Below, in pieces: positions 43,698-52,122 of a stretch of DNA of 64,000 bases. The number at the start of each line of letters is the position of its first letter. Position 1 is the first letter of the stretch. The stretch is from the NCBI GenBank assembly GCA_900470965.1, contig UCCS01000001.1:1-64000 (forward strand), given 5' to 3'. Origin of the DNA: Hyphomicrobiales bacterium (GTDB taxonomy: Bacteria; Pseudomonadota; Alphaproteobacteria; Rhizobiales; Rhizobiaceae). The translations under genes were made by a program, and so were the position numbers. The notes under the pieces were generated by a model, which worked only from the letters and a program-made list of their open reading frames with translations, made no database searches and had not been told where the DNA came from.

Positions 43698-46595
43698 ATG
43701 CCAGGAGTCCTCGCGATCAAACCTGAACGAACACATCTTTCGATCGATCAGCTGCTTGCGGAGACGGACTGGGCGGCAACACCTGCCGGCCCTCGCGCTG
43801 CATGGTCAGCGAGCCTGAGGTCGACCATCAAGCTCCTGGTTTCGTCGCGTTATCCAATGGTTCTCCTGTGGACGGACGAACTGATCCAGATCTACAACGA
43901 TGCCTACATAACACTGATCGGCGACAAGCATCCGTTTGCGTTTGGGCGATCGATCCGACAGACGCAGGCTGAATCATGGGATGTCATCGGTCCCATGATC
44001 CGCGACGTCATGGCGACGGGCATCCCCAACTGGGTGCCAAATCAGCAACTGGCATTGGATCGGTCCGGGTTCACCGAAGAGGCCTATTTCTCCCTGTCCT
44101 ACAGCGCCGTCGAGGATGACGATGGCGTCATCAATGGAATGCTTTGCGTCTGCAGCGAGACCACCCAGCAGGTTCTCGCCGAACGGCGCTTGAGGTTGCA
44201 GCGAGAACTCACGTCCCGTGAAGCCCAGACCCTCGCCGGCGCCTGCACGGACGTTGTATCCGTGTTCGGCGCCCACCAACTTGATGTTCCCTTCGCGGCA
44301 GTTTTCCTCAGGGACGGCACAAACGTCGATCATGTCCATCTCGCAGCCAGTCTCGGTCTTAGCGAGGAGACACTATTGCGGTTCGCGGAGTTGGACCTGA
44401 AAGACCAAAACACGCCTCGGTCTGTGCATGAATGCATGGCCGGCCGGACTGTCATTCGCGAAGGTGTCGAGTATCTCGGTGTTGTCGGTGGACCTTTTAA
44501 CACTATTGTCAGCCGCGCGATCGCGCTGCCGGTACATGGGCCTGCCGGATCGCCGCCACTAGGGTTCCTAGCGATCGGAGCAAATCCGAACGTTCCTTTT
44601 GATGAGACCCATGCGACATTTTTCGAGGTGGTGGGCGCGCAGGTATCTTCCGTTTTGAGAGCCGCTCAGGCTTTCGAACTGGAAAAAAAGCGGGCCGAGG
44701 AATTGCTCGAGCTCGACAAGGCAAAGACGGCGTTCTTTTCCAACGTCAGCCACGAGTTTCGCACACCGCTGACGCTGTTGCTCGGGCCGCTCGAGGAGGT
44801 TCTTGCAAGCGACGGCCTCGATCGACAACAGCGGGAGGCGCTGCTGGTGTCGCAGCGAAATGCCCTGCGGCTCCTGCGCCTCGTCAATACGCTTCTCGAC
44901 TTCTCGCGCATCGAGGCGGGACGGGCAGATGCCACTTTCGTGGAAACGGACGTTGCCAGCTACACGGCTGAGCTTGCGAGCAACTTCCGGTCAGCCTGTG
45001 AGCAGGCTGGGATTTCGTTGACAATCGAATGTTCGTCGCTAAGTCGCGTGTTCGTCGATCAGGACATGTGGGAGAAGATTGTTCTCAATCTGGTCTCGAA
45101 CGCGTTTAAGTTCACCACGGCCGGTGGCATCGCGGTGAGGACACGCAGCGACGGCACAAACTTCGTACTCGAAGTCTCAGACACAGGCATCGGTGTTCCA
45201 GAAGGAGAGCTCCATGCCATATTCGAGCGCTTCCACCGCGCGGAAGAGGCACGCGGTCGCAGCTTTGAAGGCACGGGGATCGGATTAGCCCTCGTCAAGG
45301 AGCTGGTCGAGATCCATGGCGGCTCCGTGTCCGTCGACAGTGAGCTCGGCAAAGGAAGTCGCTTTACCGTGCGGCTGCCATTGGGAAGCGCTCATCTCCA
45401 AACGGAAAGAATAAGAGCGCAGTCCGCCGGTTCTTTCGGCCACGGCAACGCGGACGCCTTCGTCCAGGAGGCAATGCAATGGCTTCCGCAGACCGCAAGC
45501 ATTCAGCCTAAGGGCGAGTTGGCACTGCCGGACGCTGCAGGTGCGGACGCCGCATCCGCGACAATTCTTTTGGCTGATGACAACGCCGATATGCGGGCGT
45601 ACGTCGAACGCTTGCTGAGTCATCGCTTTGCGGTAACCGCCGTAGCGGATGGACAAGCGGCGATCGATGCCCTTGTCAAAGACACTTACGACCTCGCACT
45701 TCTCGACGTCATGATGCCAATAAAGAATGGCTTCGAGGTCCTGGCTCATGTTCGAGAATACATGAACGGCACATTACCAGTCATTCTCCTTTCCGCCCGC
45801 GCGGGAGAAGAGGCGCGCATCGATGGTTTGCGCGCCGGAGCTGATGATTACCTCGTGAAACCTTTCGGAGCCCGCGAGCTGCTCGCCCGCGTCGAAGGGA
45901 CGATTCGCCTGGCACGCCAGCGGCACGTAACAGCGGAGCTACAACGGCAAAGTGACGTCACGATTGAGCTTGCCCGGGAGGAAGCGAGGCTCAAGGGCGA
46001 GATGATCGCCGAGATCAACCATCGCGTGAAGAACAATCTTCAGCTCCTATCAAGCCTGATCGGGCTCACCGCAAAAAATCTTACTGACCCAGCCGCGCGT
46101 GAGGCTCTGCAGTCGCTGAAGGAACGGGTGGTCAACCTCGGCGCGGTTCATGCCCTGCTCTACAAGAGTGACGATGGATGGGTGGATGCGGCCGAATTCG
46201 TTTCGACGGTTGCGCAACAGCTGGTAAGCGCCTACGGAGCAGGTGCCATCGAACTCTCGCTGGCCGTGATGCCAGTGCAACTGGCAACCCGCAAAGCGGT
46301 CACGCTCGGCCTGCTTCTGAACGAGGCCGTGCTCAACGCCTTGAAGCACGCCTTTGACGACCGGCAAAACGGCAGGATCAATGTGGAGCTGAGCAACGAT
46401 CCGGGCAGCATCACGCTGACCGTCCAGGATGACGGCCGCGGCTACGCAGGCCCGCGAACATGTTCGTCGGGTCTTCGGCTCATGGAAACGTTTGCGCGGC
46501 AGCTTCGCGGTTCGGTCACCATAGAAGCGGAGGGAGGCACGAAGGTCGTCATCAAGTTCCCAAAGGATTCCGATGAAAACAGCACTGATCGTTGA
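43698..46595 (+). CDS. Hybrid sensor with two kinase modules (HisKA + receiver + HWE/HisKA_2-type)
   Basis: 965 residues. Order: PAS-like region (about 40-160), GAF-like region (170-330), a HisKA module with His352 in FFSNVSHEFRTPLTLLLGPL and its ATPase domain to about 560, a receiver (ILLADDNADMR, Asp670 in LLDVMMP, Lys in YLVKPFG), then a second module of HisKA_2 type with His775 in EINHRVKNNLQLLSSLIGL and a second ATPase domain (LLLNEAVLNALKHAF, DGRGYAGP). Two complete transmitter modules in one soluble protein are unusual and suggest an internal phosphorelay. No membrane span. It overlaps the receiver gene at 46573 by 23 nt. The start is GTG or ATG near 43698. Confidence 0.88.
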   Translation: MPGVLAIKPERTHLSIDQLLAETDWAATPAGPRAAWSASLRSTIKLLVSSRYPMVLLWTDELIQIYNDAYITLIGDKHPFAFGRSIRQTQAESWDVIGPMIRDVMATGIPNWVPNQQLALDRSGFTEEAYFSLSYSAVEDDDGVINGMLCVCSETTQQVLAERRLRLQRELTSREAQTLAGACTDVVSVFGAHQLDVPFAAVFLRDGTNVDHVHLAASLGLSEETLLRFAELDLKDQNTPRSVHECMAGRTVIREGVEYLGVVGGPFNTIVSRAIALPVHGPAGSPPLGFLAIGANPNVPFDETHATFFEVVGAQVSSVLRAAQAFELEKKRAEELLELDKAKTAFFSNVSHEFRTPLTLLLGPLEEVLASDGLDRQQREALLVSQRNALRLLRLVNTLLDFSRIEAGRADATFVETDVASYTAELASNFRSACEQAGISLTIECSSLSRVFVDQDMWEKIVLNLVSNAFKFTTAGGIAVRTRSDGTNFVLEVSDTGIGVPEGELHAIFERFHRAEEARGRSFEGTGIGLALVKELVEIHGGSVSVDSELGKGSRFTVRLPLGSAHLQTERIRAQSAGSFGHGNADAFVQEAMQWLPQTASIQPKGELALPDAAGADAASATILLADDNADMRAYVERLLSHRFAVTAVADGQAAIDALVKDTYDLALLDVMMPIKNGFEVLAHVREYMNGTLPVILLSARAGEEARIDGLRAGADDYLVKPFGARELLARVEGTIRLARQRHVTAELQRQSDVTIELAREEARLKGEMIAEINHRVKNNLQLLSSLIGLTAKNLTDPAAREALQSLKERVVNLGAVHALLYKSDDGWVDAAEFVSTVAQQLVSAYGAGAIELSLAVMPVQLATRKAVTLGLLLNEAVLNALKHAFDDRQNGRINVELSNDPGSITLTVQDDGRGYAGPRTCSSGLRLMETFARQLRGSVTIEAEGGTKVVIKFPKDSDENSTDR

Positions 46596-46917
46596 AGATG
46601 ATTTCTTGATCGCATTGGAACTGGAAGACATTCTTGGGGAGCTGGGGTTTCAGGTTCAGGGTACGTCGGCAACGGAAGACGAAGCGGTTGCCGATGCTCT
46701 AAGCGGGCGACCGGATCTCATGCTGGTCGATTACCGGCTGGCTGCCGGAACTGGATTGGGTGCGGTTGGGCGTCTGGCGGGCACCTTCACCCCCGCCGTG
46801 GTGTTCGTGAGCGCCAATATCGAGGAAATCGTCCGCCAGCGCCCTTCCGCCGTATGCGTCGCTAAGCCGTTCGATAAGCGACAGATCATGAGCGCGGTGA
46901 GCAGCGTCTTGGGTTGA
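46573..46917 (+). CDS. Single-domain response regulator
   Basis: 114 residues, receiver only: acidic pocket IVEDDFLIALELED, phospho-acceptor Asp53 in LMLVDYRL, Lys98 in CVAKPFDKRQ. It overlaps the end of the double kinase, so it is translationally coupled and is surely one of its phosphate acceptors. Without an output domain it may pass phosphate on or act by protein contact. Confidence 0.9.
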   Translation: MKTALIVEDDFLIALELEDILGELGFQVQGTSATEDEAVADALSGRPDLMLVDYRLAAGTGLGAVGRLAGTFTPAVVFVSANIEEIVRQRPSAVCVAKPFDKRQIMSAVSSVLG

Positions 46918-47056
46918 GATGAACGAGGCCTGAGCGCCGGGCGGCTTCGTTCCGAGCCCCGGCACGCATTCCGTCGGGGATGATTTCGCAGTAGCGCATA
47001 AACCCGTCATTAACCTACACGCGCAACGATAAGACGATGTTCGTGCGGAGGGATTG

Positions 47057-47765
47057 ATGCTGGGTCTAGGGGCATTCGGGGACGCAAATAGCGTGTTGGC
47101 CGCAATATCGCGGTCCCAGGCGGTGATCGAATTCGACCTGGCAGGTAACATCCTCTCGGCGAATGTGAACTTCTGCAATGCCCTCGGGTATCGGCTCGAC
47201 GAGATCGTCGGCAGGCATCACAGCATGTTCTGCGATGCGGCCACCGTCGCATCCGCCGAGTACAAGTCTTTCTGGACGAGGCTCTCGGGAGGAGCCTTTG
47301 ACGCCGGAAGCTATCGGCGAGTGGCAAAGGGCGGACGCGAGATCTGGATTCAGGCCTCATACAACCCTGTCCCGCGGAACGGTCGCCCCTATGAGGTTGT
47401 CAAGCTCGCGGCCGATATAACGGCTGCCAGGGAGAAAGCAGTTGAAGGTGCCGGCAAGCTGGAGGCCATCTCGCGGTCGCAGGCGGTCATCGAGTTCACG
47501 CCGGCCGGCGAGATCATCACCGCCAACGAAAACTTCTGCGCCACCCTGGGCTACTCGCTCGCCGATATCGTCGGCAAGCATCACCGCATCTTCTGCAAGC
47601 CGAACTACGCCGCCTCCCCCGACTACCAGACGTTCTAAAAACGGTTGGCGGACGGCGATTCATCGCCAACGAATTCGTGCGGGTCGCCCGGAGCGGCAAG
47701 GAAAGCTGCATCCAGACAGCATACAACCCTATTGTCGACGCCTCAGGCAGGGATATCGCGTCGCG
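47057..47765 (+). pseudogene. Broken double-PAS chemoreceptor-like protein
   Basis: ATG 47057 with GGAGGG upstream opens two PAS domains in tandem (AISRSQAVIEFDLAGNILSA, GRHHSMFCDAATV, IQASYNPVPRNGRPYEVVKL; then AISRSQAVIEFTPAGEIITA, GKHHRIFCKPNYA). After DYQTF a TAA at 47636 replaces the expected Trp codon; past a further 1-nt loss the second PAS goes on in another frame (FIANEFVRVARSGKES, QTAYNPIVDASGRD). The methyl-accepting signalling domain that normally follows such PAS pairs in rhizobial soluble MCPs is absent. The gene is dead or truncated. Confidence 0.7.
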
Positions 47766-47951
47766 ATGTATAGCCCGAGTTCGCATTTCGCCGTGATCAC
47801 CGCCCCGGGAAGCAACCGGGTGCTTGACCTCCAAGAGAAGCAGCCCCGATGGACCGTGGTCGAGGGGCCCCGTGTCTGCCTGGATCGAGCCAAGGCGTTG
47901 GTAGACGATCTTATCGCAGGAGAGCGACCAACGCTCACCGGCTTCGAGTAA
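47766..47951 (+). CDS. Possible small protein (61 residues)
   Basis: Frame MYSPSSHFAVITAPGSNRVL, then QPRWTVVEGPRVCLDRAKAL and VDDLIAGERPTLTGFE. It has a beta-beta-alpha look and a natural stop, but only a distant AGGGA as ribosome-binding site. It begins right after the PAS ghost. I do not recognise the family; it may itself be a 5-prime truncated fragment. Confidence 0.42.
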   Translation: MYSPSSHFAVITAPGSNRVLDLQEKQPRWTVVEGPRVCLDRAKALVDDLIAGERPTLTGFE

Positions 47952-47985
47952 ACCATGCGGCGGCGTGAAGCTCGCGCCGAGCCAG

Positions 47986-48153
47986 TCACGGCGACAGGCA
48001 CTCCTCGCAAATGCCGTAACAGTCTTCCTCGGTCGACGCGGGCCGTCCGCAACAGGCGCATGGGGGCGTCGCCGGATCAGCCGAAAGCGTCTCCGGCGGC
48101 AGGATCTCAATCTCGATGTCTGCGAAGAGGCGTAGGGTGTTGTCGTCTTCCAT
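47986..48153 (-). CDS. Cys-rich mini-protein (zinc-ribbon-like), 55 residues
   Basis: Read by eye: ATG 48153 to TGA 47986. N-terminal acidic part MEDDNTLRLFADIEIEILPP, then PPCACCGRP and EEDCYGICEECLSP: CxCC and CxxxCxxC clusters that could bind one zinc ion. GGAGCATCGAG precedes the ATG. It has a clear paralogue at 50263-50439 with the same leader (GGAGCATCG), the same ILPP and the same Cys pattern. Tiny zinc-ribbon proteins like this are frequent in Rhizobiaceae and of unknown function. Confidence 0.72.
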   Translation of the reverse strand: MEDDNTLRLFADIEIEILPPETLSADPATPPCACCGRPASTEEDCYGICEECLSP

Positions 48154-48261
48154 CTCGATGCTCCAGGTCGAGGATCACGACTCGAGATAGTTACGCCGGC
48201 GGCAATCTCAAGACGGGCGTCTAGACGTGCTTCTTCAAAGTCCTCCCCGAATGTTGCGAAC

Positions 48262-48290
48262 TTGAAACGAACCCAATCAGTGGCTATCTA
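48262..48290 (+). promoter_or_regulatory. Orphan sigma-70-type promoter
   Basis: TTGAAA (48262-48267), 17-nt spacer, TATCTA (48285-48290), with no coding start close downstream but a strong terminator 115 nt on. It resembles rhizobial CTTGAC-N17-CTATAT promoters of small RNAs. Confidence 0.45.
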
Positions 48291-48296
48291 TGGTGC

Positions 48297-48434
48297 ATAG
48301 GCATCGCTGCTGAGTGTCCCAAGGGATTTTCGCGATAGCCGAAGTCGCTTTCCTGCTTTTGACCACGGATGTACTGGCACTGGTATGAGGAGCGACATCA
48401 GAAGGTCGGTGCGAATTCGCCCCGGCCTTTTTTG
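48297..48434 (+). ncRNA. Candidate intergenic small RNA
   Basis: The stretch between the orphan promoter and a terminator (GGTCGG-T-GCG, AATT, CGC-C-CCGGCC at 48404-48427, then TTTTTTG) has no coding potential and would give an RNA of about 138 nt. The layout matches rhizobial trans-acting small RNAs, but I cannot assign it to a named family by eye. Confidence 0.45.
48404..48434 (+). terminator. Strong rho-independent terminator
   Basis: Outer stem GGTCGG/CCGGCC (one G-U pair), inner stem GCG/CGC around AATT, followed by TTTTTTGTTG. No coding gene lies directly upstream on the plus strand. Confidence 0.72.
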
Positions 48435-48514
48435 TTGCGCCGGCATCCGACACGTATCGGAATCACGGCCTTTTCCTTGTTGATCCCAAGCCACGCCAAA
48501 CACATTTAAGCTGG

Positions 48515-49147
48515 ATGCCGAAACAGAAAATCATCGTTCCCCCCGCACTCGTGAAGACCTGGCCGCTATTGCCCGCCGCCACGTTCGGCTCGGCTGTCCG
48601 CGCCAAAGGTATTCTTCTGGAAGTCCGGGCACGTCTGCCCTTGACCGTCCGGAAATCTCTCGATGTGGACGGCATGGCTCTTGTTCTGGGAATGGCGGAA
48701 GACAGCCAGGATGAATTCGCCTCGACCACAGCGGCCGTCACCCGGGCGCTGGAAGGAATCGAAAGCCTGCCGATCATTCCGCGTGAAATCCAGGACATCC
48801 TCGGCATTTCCGCAGGTGAACGACACCGCTGGCTGAAGGACGGCCGTCTGCAAAGCGCCGGAACTCGCACCGTGCGACTGAGCGGCCGAGCACAGCAGAT
48901 CACCTTCCATGTGTTCGAACCGCATGTGGTGGAGGACCTGCTCGACCGGGGCATCGTCGATGAATGGCGTGAAGAGGACATTGCCGCGAGGGCGGAGAAT
49001 AGAAGGCAAGCCGCCTACAGGGCGAAGCTTACCCGCTCGCTCAAGAAGGCGGCGAAAAAGCCAAAGGCGCTCGAGAGCCAGACTGATGCCGCGGCCGGAA
49101 AACTGCTTGGTTGGGACGAGTTTGATGTCGACGGTCTGCTGCGGTAG
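48515..49147 (+). CDS. Hypothetical protein with HTH-like segment
   Basis: 210 residues. After KTWPLLPAATFGSAVRAKGI a beta/alpha region runs to about 90; IPREIQDILGISAGERHRWL at about 90-109 looks like a helix-turn-helix, followed by a wing (RTVRLSGRAQQITFHVFEPH). The C-terminus is a basic helix (RAKLTRSLKKAAKKPKALES) and an acidic end (WDEFDVDGLL). This suggests a DNA-binding protein. I know similar sequences only as rhizobial hypotheticals. ATG 48515 lacks a strong ribosome-binding site. Confidence 0.7.
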   Translation: MPKQKIIVPPALVKTWPLLPAATFGSAVRAKGILLEVRARLPLTVRKSLDVDGMALVLGMAEDSQDEFASTTAAVTRALEGIESLPIIPREIQDILGISAGERHRWLKDGRLQSAGTRTVRLSGRAQQITFHVFEPHVVEDLLDRGIVDEWREEDIAARAENRRQAAYRAKLTRSLKKAAKKPKALESQTDAAAGKLLGWDEFDVDGLLR

Positions 49148-49163
49148 CCGGAGCCCGATTCCG

Positions 49164-49611
49164 TCAGCGATAGAAGCGCGCCATCGTTCGCAGGAGTTCT
49201 ATATCCCCACAGCCTCTATGCGCTTTGAACAGCTTTGTCACCTTCGGCATTCCGAGGCTGCGCGCCCGGTCTTCTGTGTACTCCGCGATATAGGCATAGG
49301 CGGATGTCGTCAGGAACATTGCTTTTGCCAATCCTGTCAGTGCCCAACCGCGCCAGAATATCGATAGATTGGGAACAGGAGAGAGCAAACACAGACTGAG
49401 CCCGATCAAGCCCGCTACCGCCGCCATGACCTGACGCGTTCCAAACCTGCGGAATGCCTACCTGCCCACCGCGCGGCGACTCCCATTGCAACAAACACCA
49501 CCAAGGTTCCTGAATAATCGCGGGGAGAGAGGCTCCGAATTCGGCCGCTACCGCTTCTGCGATCACGAGCAGAACGCTTACCACCCCCCAACCGGTAATC
49601 TGCGTATCCAC
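49164..49611 (-). pseudogene. MFS transporter remnant with two frameshifts
   Basis: Minus-strand sense passes through three frames: VDTQITGWGVVSVLLVIAEA, VAAEFGASLPAII; then DYSGTLVVFVAMGVAARWAG; then FGTRQVMAAVAGLIGLSLCL, FWRGWALTGLAKAMFLTTSA, YAYIAEYTEDRARSLGM. These are the first membrane segments of an MFS transporter. The remainder is missing and the tail after RSLGM is unrelated. Confidence 0.68.
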
Positions 49612-49693
49612 GATCGTCGAAATCGGGAGAGTTGGTGGAACAGGGCAGTCTGCTTTGACGCCTGAGCTCAACCAAAGGATTGTATCGGAAACG

Positions 49694-49856
49694 AAAAAGC
49701 CTGCCGCGGGAGGAGGTGCGGCAGGCTTTTCGAAAGAATTGAACAACGGCTGGGAGGAGGAGTGCCGCTATTCCGTCAGGCGCCCCTGGGAGGAGGAGTG
49801 GGTCGCCTGAAACACGAAGCTTTGCGGGAGGAGGTGCATCGCTTCGTTGACCTGAA
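49694..49856 (-). ncRNA. Four-hairpin CCUCCUCCC-loop RNA array (cuckoo/CcsR type)
   Basis: Four consecutive hairpins carry GGGAGGAGG on the plus strand, so CCUCCUCCC in every loop of a minus-strand RNA. Stems: ACGAAGC/GCTTCGT (49814-49847) with inner TGC/GCA; TCAGGCG/CGCCTGA (49776-49810); AACGGC/GCCGCT (49745-49769, one G-U pair); and a perfect 13-bp AAAAGCCTGCCGC/GCGGCAGGCTTTT (49695-49730), which with its U-run also ends the transcript. CCUCCUCCC loop hairpins in tandem define the alphaproteobacterial cuckoo (CcsR) stress RNAs, thought to bind ribosome-binding sites. The promoter is not clear: GATATC near 49860 is only a weak -10. Confidence 0.75.
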
Positions 49857-49951
49857 GATATCAGAGCCTGCCCCGACCGCCAGCGTTCAGATCGCAGGGC
49901 AGCCATGCGCATGCTGCAATGCAATATGGAGCGATGCTTATTTTTCAGCCA

Positions 49952-50266
49952 TTATGGTCGAGACTCGACTCTCTTTGTGCTGGCTTCGAAACCGAGGACG
50001 AAGTCGATCACCTTGGCGGAGGACATTTCGCACGGCTTCAGTATCGACCCCGGTCCAGCCAATCGATAGAGGTTGAAGCTGACGATATCTGTTCCGCCAA
50101 GCTCCTCGCCATAGAGCCAGATCCGTTTGCCCTCCTCGGATCGCTTTACGGTAACGCCCCATGATCGATTACCGAAATTTCCGTCGACATAACCGTCCGG
50201 CAATTTCGCAAGCGCGTCTTCGAAAGTCGCCTGAACCCATGGAGGTCCATTGCGGACGGCGGTCAT
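49952..50266 (-). CDS. Hypothetical protein, translationally coupled to a Cys-rich mini-protein
   Basis: 104 residues from ATG 50266, whose ATG overlaps the TGA of the upstream mini-protein (ATGA). Sequence landmarks: PPWVQATFEDALAKLPDGYV, RSWGVTVKRSEEGKRIWLYG, EELGGTDIVSFNLYRLAGPG, KVIDFVLGFEA. Alternating strands suggest a small beta-rich fold. I recognise similar rhizobial hypotheticals but no function. An ATG at 50278 would lose the coupling. Confidence 0.72.
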   Translation of the reverse strand: MTAVRNGPPWVQATFEDALAKLPDGYVDGNFGNRSWGVTVKRSEEGKRIWLYGEELGGTDIVSFNLYRLAGPGSILKPCEMSSAKVIDFVLGFEASTKRVESRP

Positions 50267-50439
50267 GGTACCAGGCATTCGTCGCAGATCCCGCAGCCAT
50301 CGTCATCCATGCTCGATGCCGGCCGTAACTCTCGACAACACGGGCAGGTGATTGTATCCGACGCGTACATCTCTTTGCGGCCCGGCGGAAGAATCTCATT
50401 GTAGAATTCCGACAGGGTATCGTCCGCGCTTCGATCCAT
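50263..50439 (-). CDS. Cys-rich mini-protein (zinc-ribbon-like), 58 residues
   Basis: Read by eye: ATG 50439 to TGA 50263. MDRSADDTLSEFYNEILPPG, then TITCPCCRELRP and DDDGCGICDECLVP: CPCC and CxxCxxC clusters fit a one-zinc ribbon. GGGAGCATCGCC precedes the ATG. Its stop overlaps the start of the 104-residue gene, so the two probably work together. Paralogue of 47986-48153. Confidence 0.75.
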   Translation of the reverse strand: MDRSADDTLSEFYNEILPPGRKEMYASDTITCPCCRELRPASSMDDDGCGICDECLVP

Positions 50440-50605
50440 GGCGATGCTCCCGTTTGGTTTACACCAGAGATAGGAAGCCTCAACGGCTGCGCAAGCCGGC
50501 GGAGATTGCCTTCAGGCACGATCCAATTCGAATACAGTGCCACATCAAGCGGTCCTCTTGACGATCTTTTCCCGTTCAACGCCGTCGCTATTGCAAAGGC
50601 CGTGC

Positions 50606-50986
50606 TCATGCCTCGGCGATCATTGCTATCGAGACTTTCATGTTCGGAATGCGCACAGGCATCTTGGCGCCCTGTCGGGCAGGTGGATTGCGTGGAAACC
50701 ACTTAAGCCATTCCTCATTGGCACCTGCGAAGTCCTCCTCGTCGGCCACGATCAGCGTCGCACTGACCGCCTTCTCCAAACTGCTCCCTGCGGCTTCCAG
50801 AATAGCGGAGATGTTGCGAAGACATTGCTCGACCTGGGCCTGCACCGGCCCCTTCACAACCTGCCCTGTTGACGGGTCGATCGGCGCAGTCCCTGACACG
50901 AAAACCAATCCTGCGGCCTTGACGGCTTGGCTGTAGGAAGCTGGCGCCGCTGGTGCGGCCGATGTGGTGATTATCGTGCGCGACAT
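50606..50986 (-). CDS. RidA-family protein
   Basis: 126 residues, standard RidA length: SQAVKAAGLVFVSGTAPIDP, VQAQVEQCLRNISAILEAAG, VSATLIVADEEDFAGANEEW, and MPVRIPNMKVSIAMIAEA, in which the conserved Arg (PVRIPN) is present. Likely an imine/enamine deaminase. It stands alone; a second RidA of different subgroup is at 19346. Confidence 0.88.
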   Translation of the reverse strand: MSRTIITTSAAPAAPASYSQAVKAAGLVFVSGTAPIDPSTGQVVKGPVQAQVEQCLRNISAILEAAGSSLEKAVSATLIVADEEDFAGANEEWLKWFPRNPPARQGAKMPVRIPNMKVSIAMIAEA

Positions 50987-51223
50987 GAAGCTTATCCAGT
51001 AAGATTTTGGTCAAGCGACTAGGCTCGGCCAAAAAGGGCCAAAGTCAAGCATAAGAATCCAAGGCTGGATGGAATGAGCCGTTTTCTCAATTGACCGCCG
51101 CCATTAATCAACCGGGCATCGGGTTATGGCCAGCCCGCCGCATGTCGGGGGGATATGGGGGCCGATCCACAAATGCGATGAAGCCCTGCCCGATATCCCC
51201 CAATGAAGCGGCGGCGACAGATA
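50987..51223. other. Intergenic region
   Basis: Only chance frames; no hairpin with a T-run was seen. Confidence 0.4.
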
Positions 51224-52066
51224 TTACTTCAATCGGTCCAGTAGCTCTTTTGCCACAGCCGGAGCCGATGCGGGATTCTGACCGGTGATCAGCTCGCGAT
51301 CCGTTACGACATGCGCGGAAAAAGCCGCATCAGCCCGACGGAACTGGCCGCCTGCTTGCGTGAGCGCATCCTGCGGATAGAATTTCATCTCGCCGCCACC
51401 CAAGAGTCCCTTTGCCATTTCTTCCTCCTGGTTGCTGAAGGCCGTGAGCTTGTAGCCAGCATAAATCCAGTCCATTTGTGCCTTCGCGGTTCCGCTCGTC
51501 TCGAACTGCGACACGAACCCATGTGGATCCGGCAGTGTAGACAGCAGCGCGATGGGACCATGGCAGGCCAGTGCCGTCGTCCTGCTATTTTCATGGAACC
51601 AAGTGAGCAGCTTTCCAAGATCGGAACTGACAAGCAGATCCTGCATGGGTGCGTGACCGCCCGGCACATAGACCGCGTCGAAATGGTCGTAGCCAATCTG
51701 CTCGACCCGCGCGAGGCTGATGACAGGCGACTTCTCGCGCGACATCAGGCCCAGTTCCGAGAGCTGCTCTTGGCTGGCTTTCATCGCCGCTTCGTCACCG
51801 CCGAAATACATCCTGTCGATGGAGGTCACATCGACGGAAGGCGCAGTACCTTTCGGCGTGGCGAAGGTGATCTCATGGCCGGCGTCACGCAGCGCCTGCA
51901 CCGGCTGCATCAGTTCATTGAGGTAAAACCCGGTTTCGAAGACCTTGCCGTCCTTCAGGTCAAGGTGGCCGGAATCGGAAAGGACGATCAGCACGTTTCC
52001 GGCATGGGCGGTTAAGGTGCTCGCGCCGAGCGCAAGAGCGACGGCGAGGCTGCGCAGAAGTTCCAT
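51224..52066 (-). CDS. Exported DJ-1/PfpI-family protein
   Basis: 280 residues with a Sec signal (LLRSLAVALALGASTLTAHA, cleavage near residue 22). Nucleophile Cys168-His169 in TALACHGPIALL, acid Glu51 in GFYLNELMQPV; DAVYVPGGHAPMQDL and ITGQNPASAPAVAKEL mark the Hsp31-like group. Compared with the cytoplasmic paralogue at 12061 it adds the signal peptide and an insert around FGGDEAAMKASQEQLSELGL. Probably periplasmic aldehyde or protein-quality function. Followed upstream by the monooxygenase and SDR genes in one operon. Confidence 0.88.
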   Translation of the reverse strand: MELLRSLAVALALGASTLTAHAGNVLIVLSDSGHLDLKDGKVFETGFYLNELMQPVQALRDAGHEITFATPKGTAPSVDVTSIDRMYFGGDEAAMKASQEQLSELGLMSREKSPVISLARVEQIGYDHFDAVYVPGGHAPMQDLLVSSDLGKLLTWFHENSRTTALACHGPIALLSTLPDPHGFVSQFETSGTAKAQMDWIYAGYKLTAFSNQEEEMAKGLLGGGEMKFYPQDALTQAGGQFRRADAAFSAHVVTDRELITGQNPASAPAVAKELLDRLK

Positions 52067-52122
52067 GGGTTTATCTCCAAATATGAGAAAATCTGTTTGG
52101 GAATGCAGAAAACGGAGGCTGA

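Noticed and set aside
43500-43736. Minus-strand frame with MNTLPWDEVRGFLEAV
   Set aside because: Protein-like in part but no family recognised and no start signal, so not called a gene.
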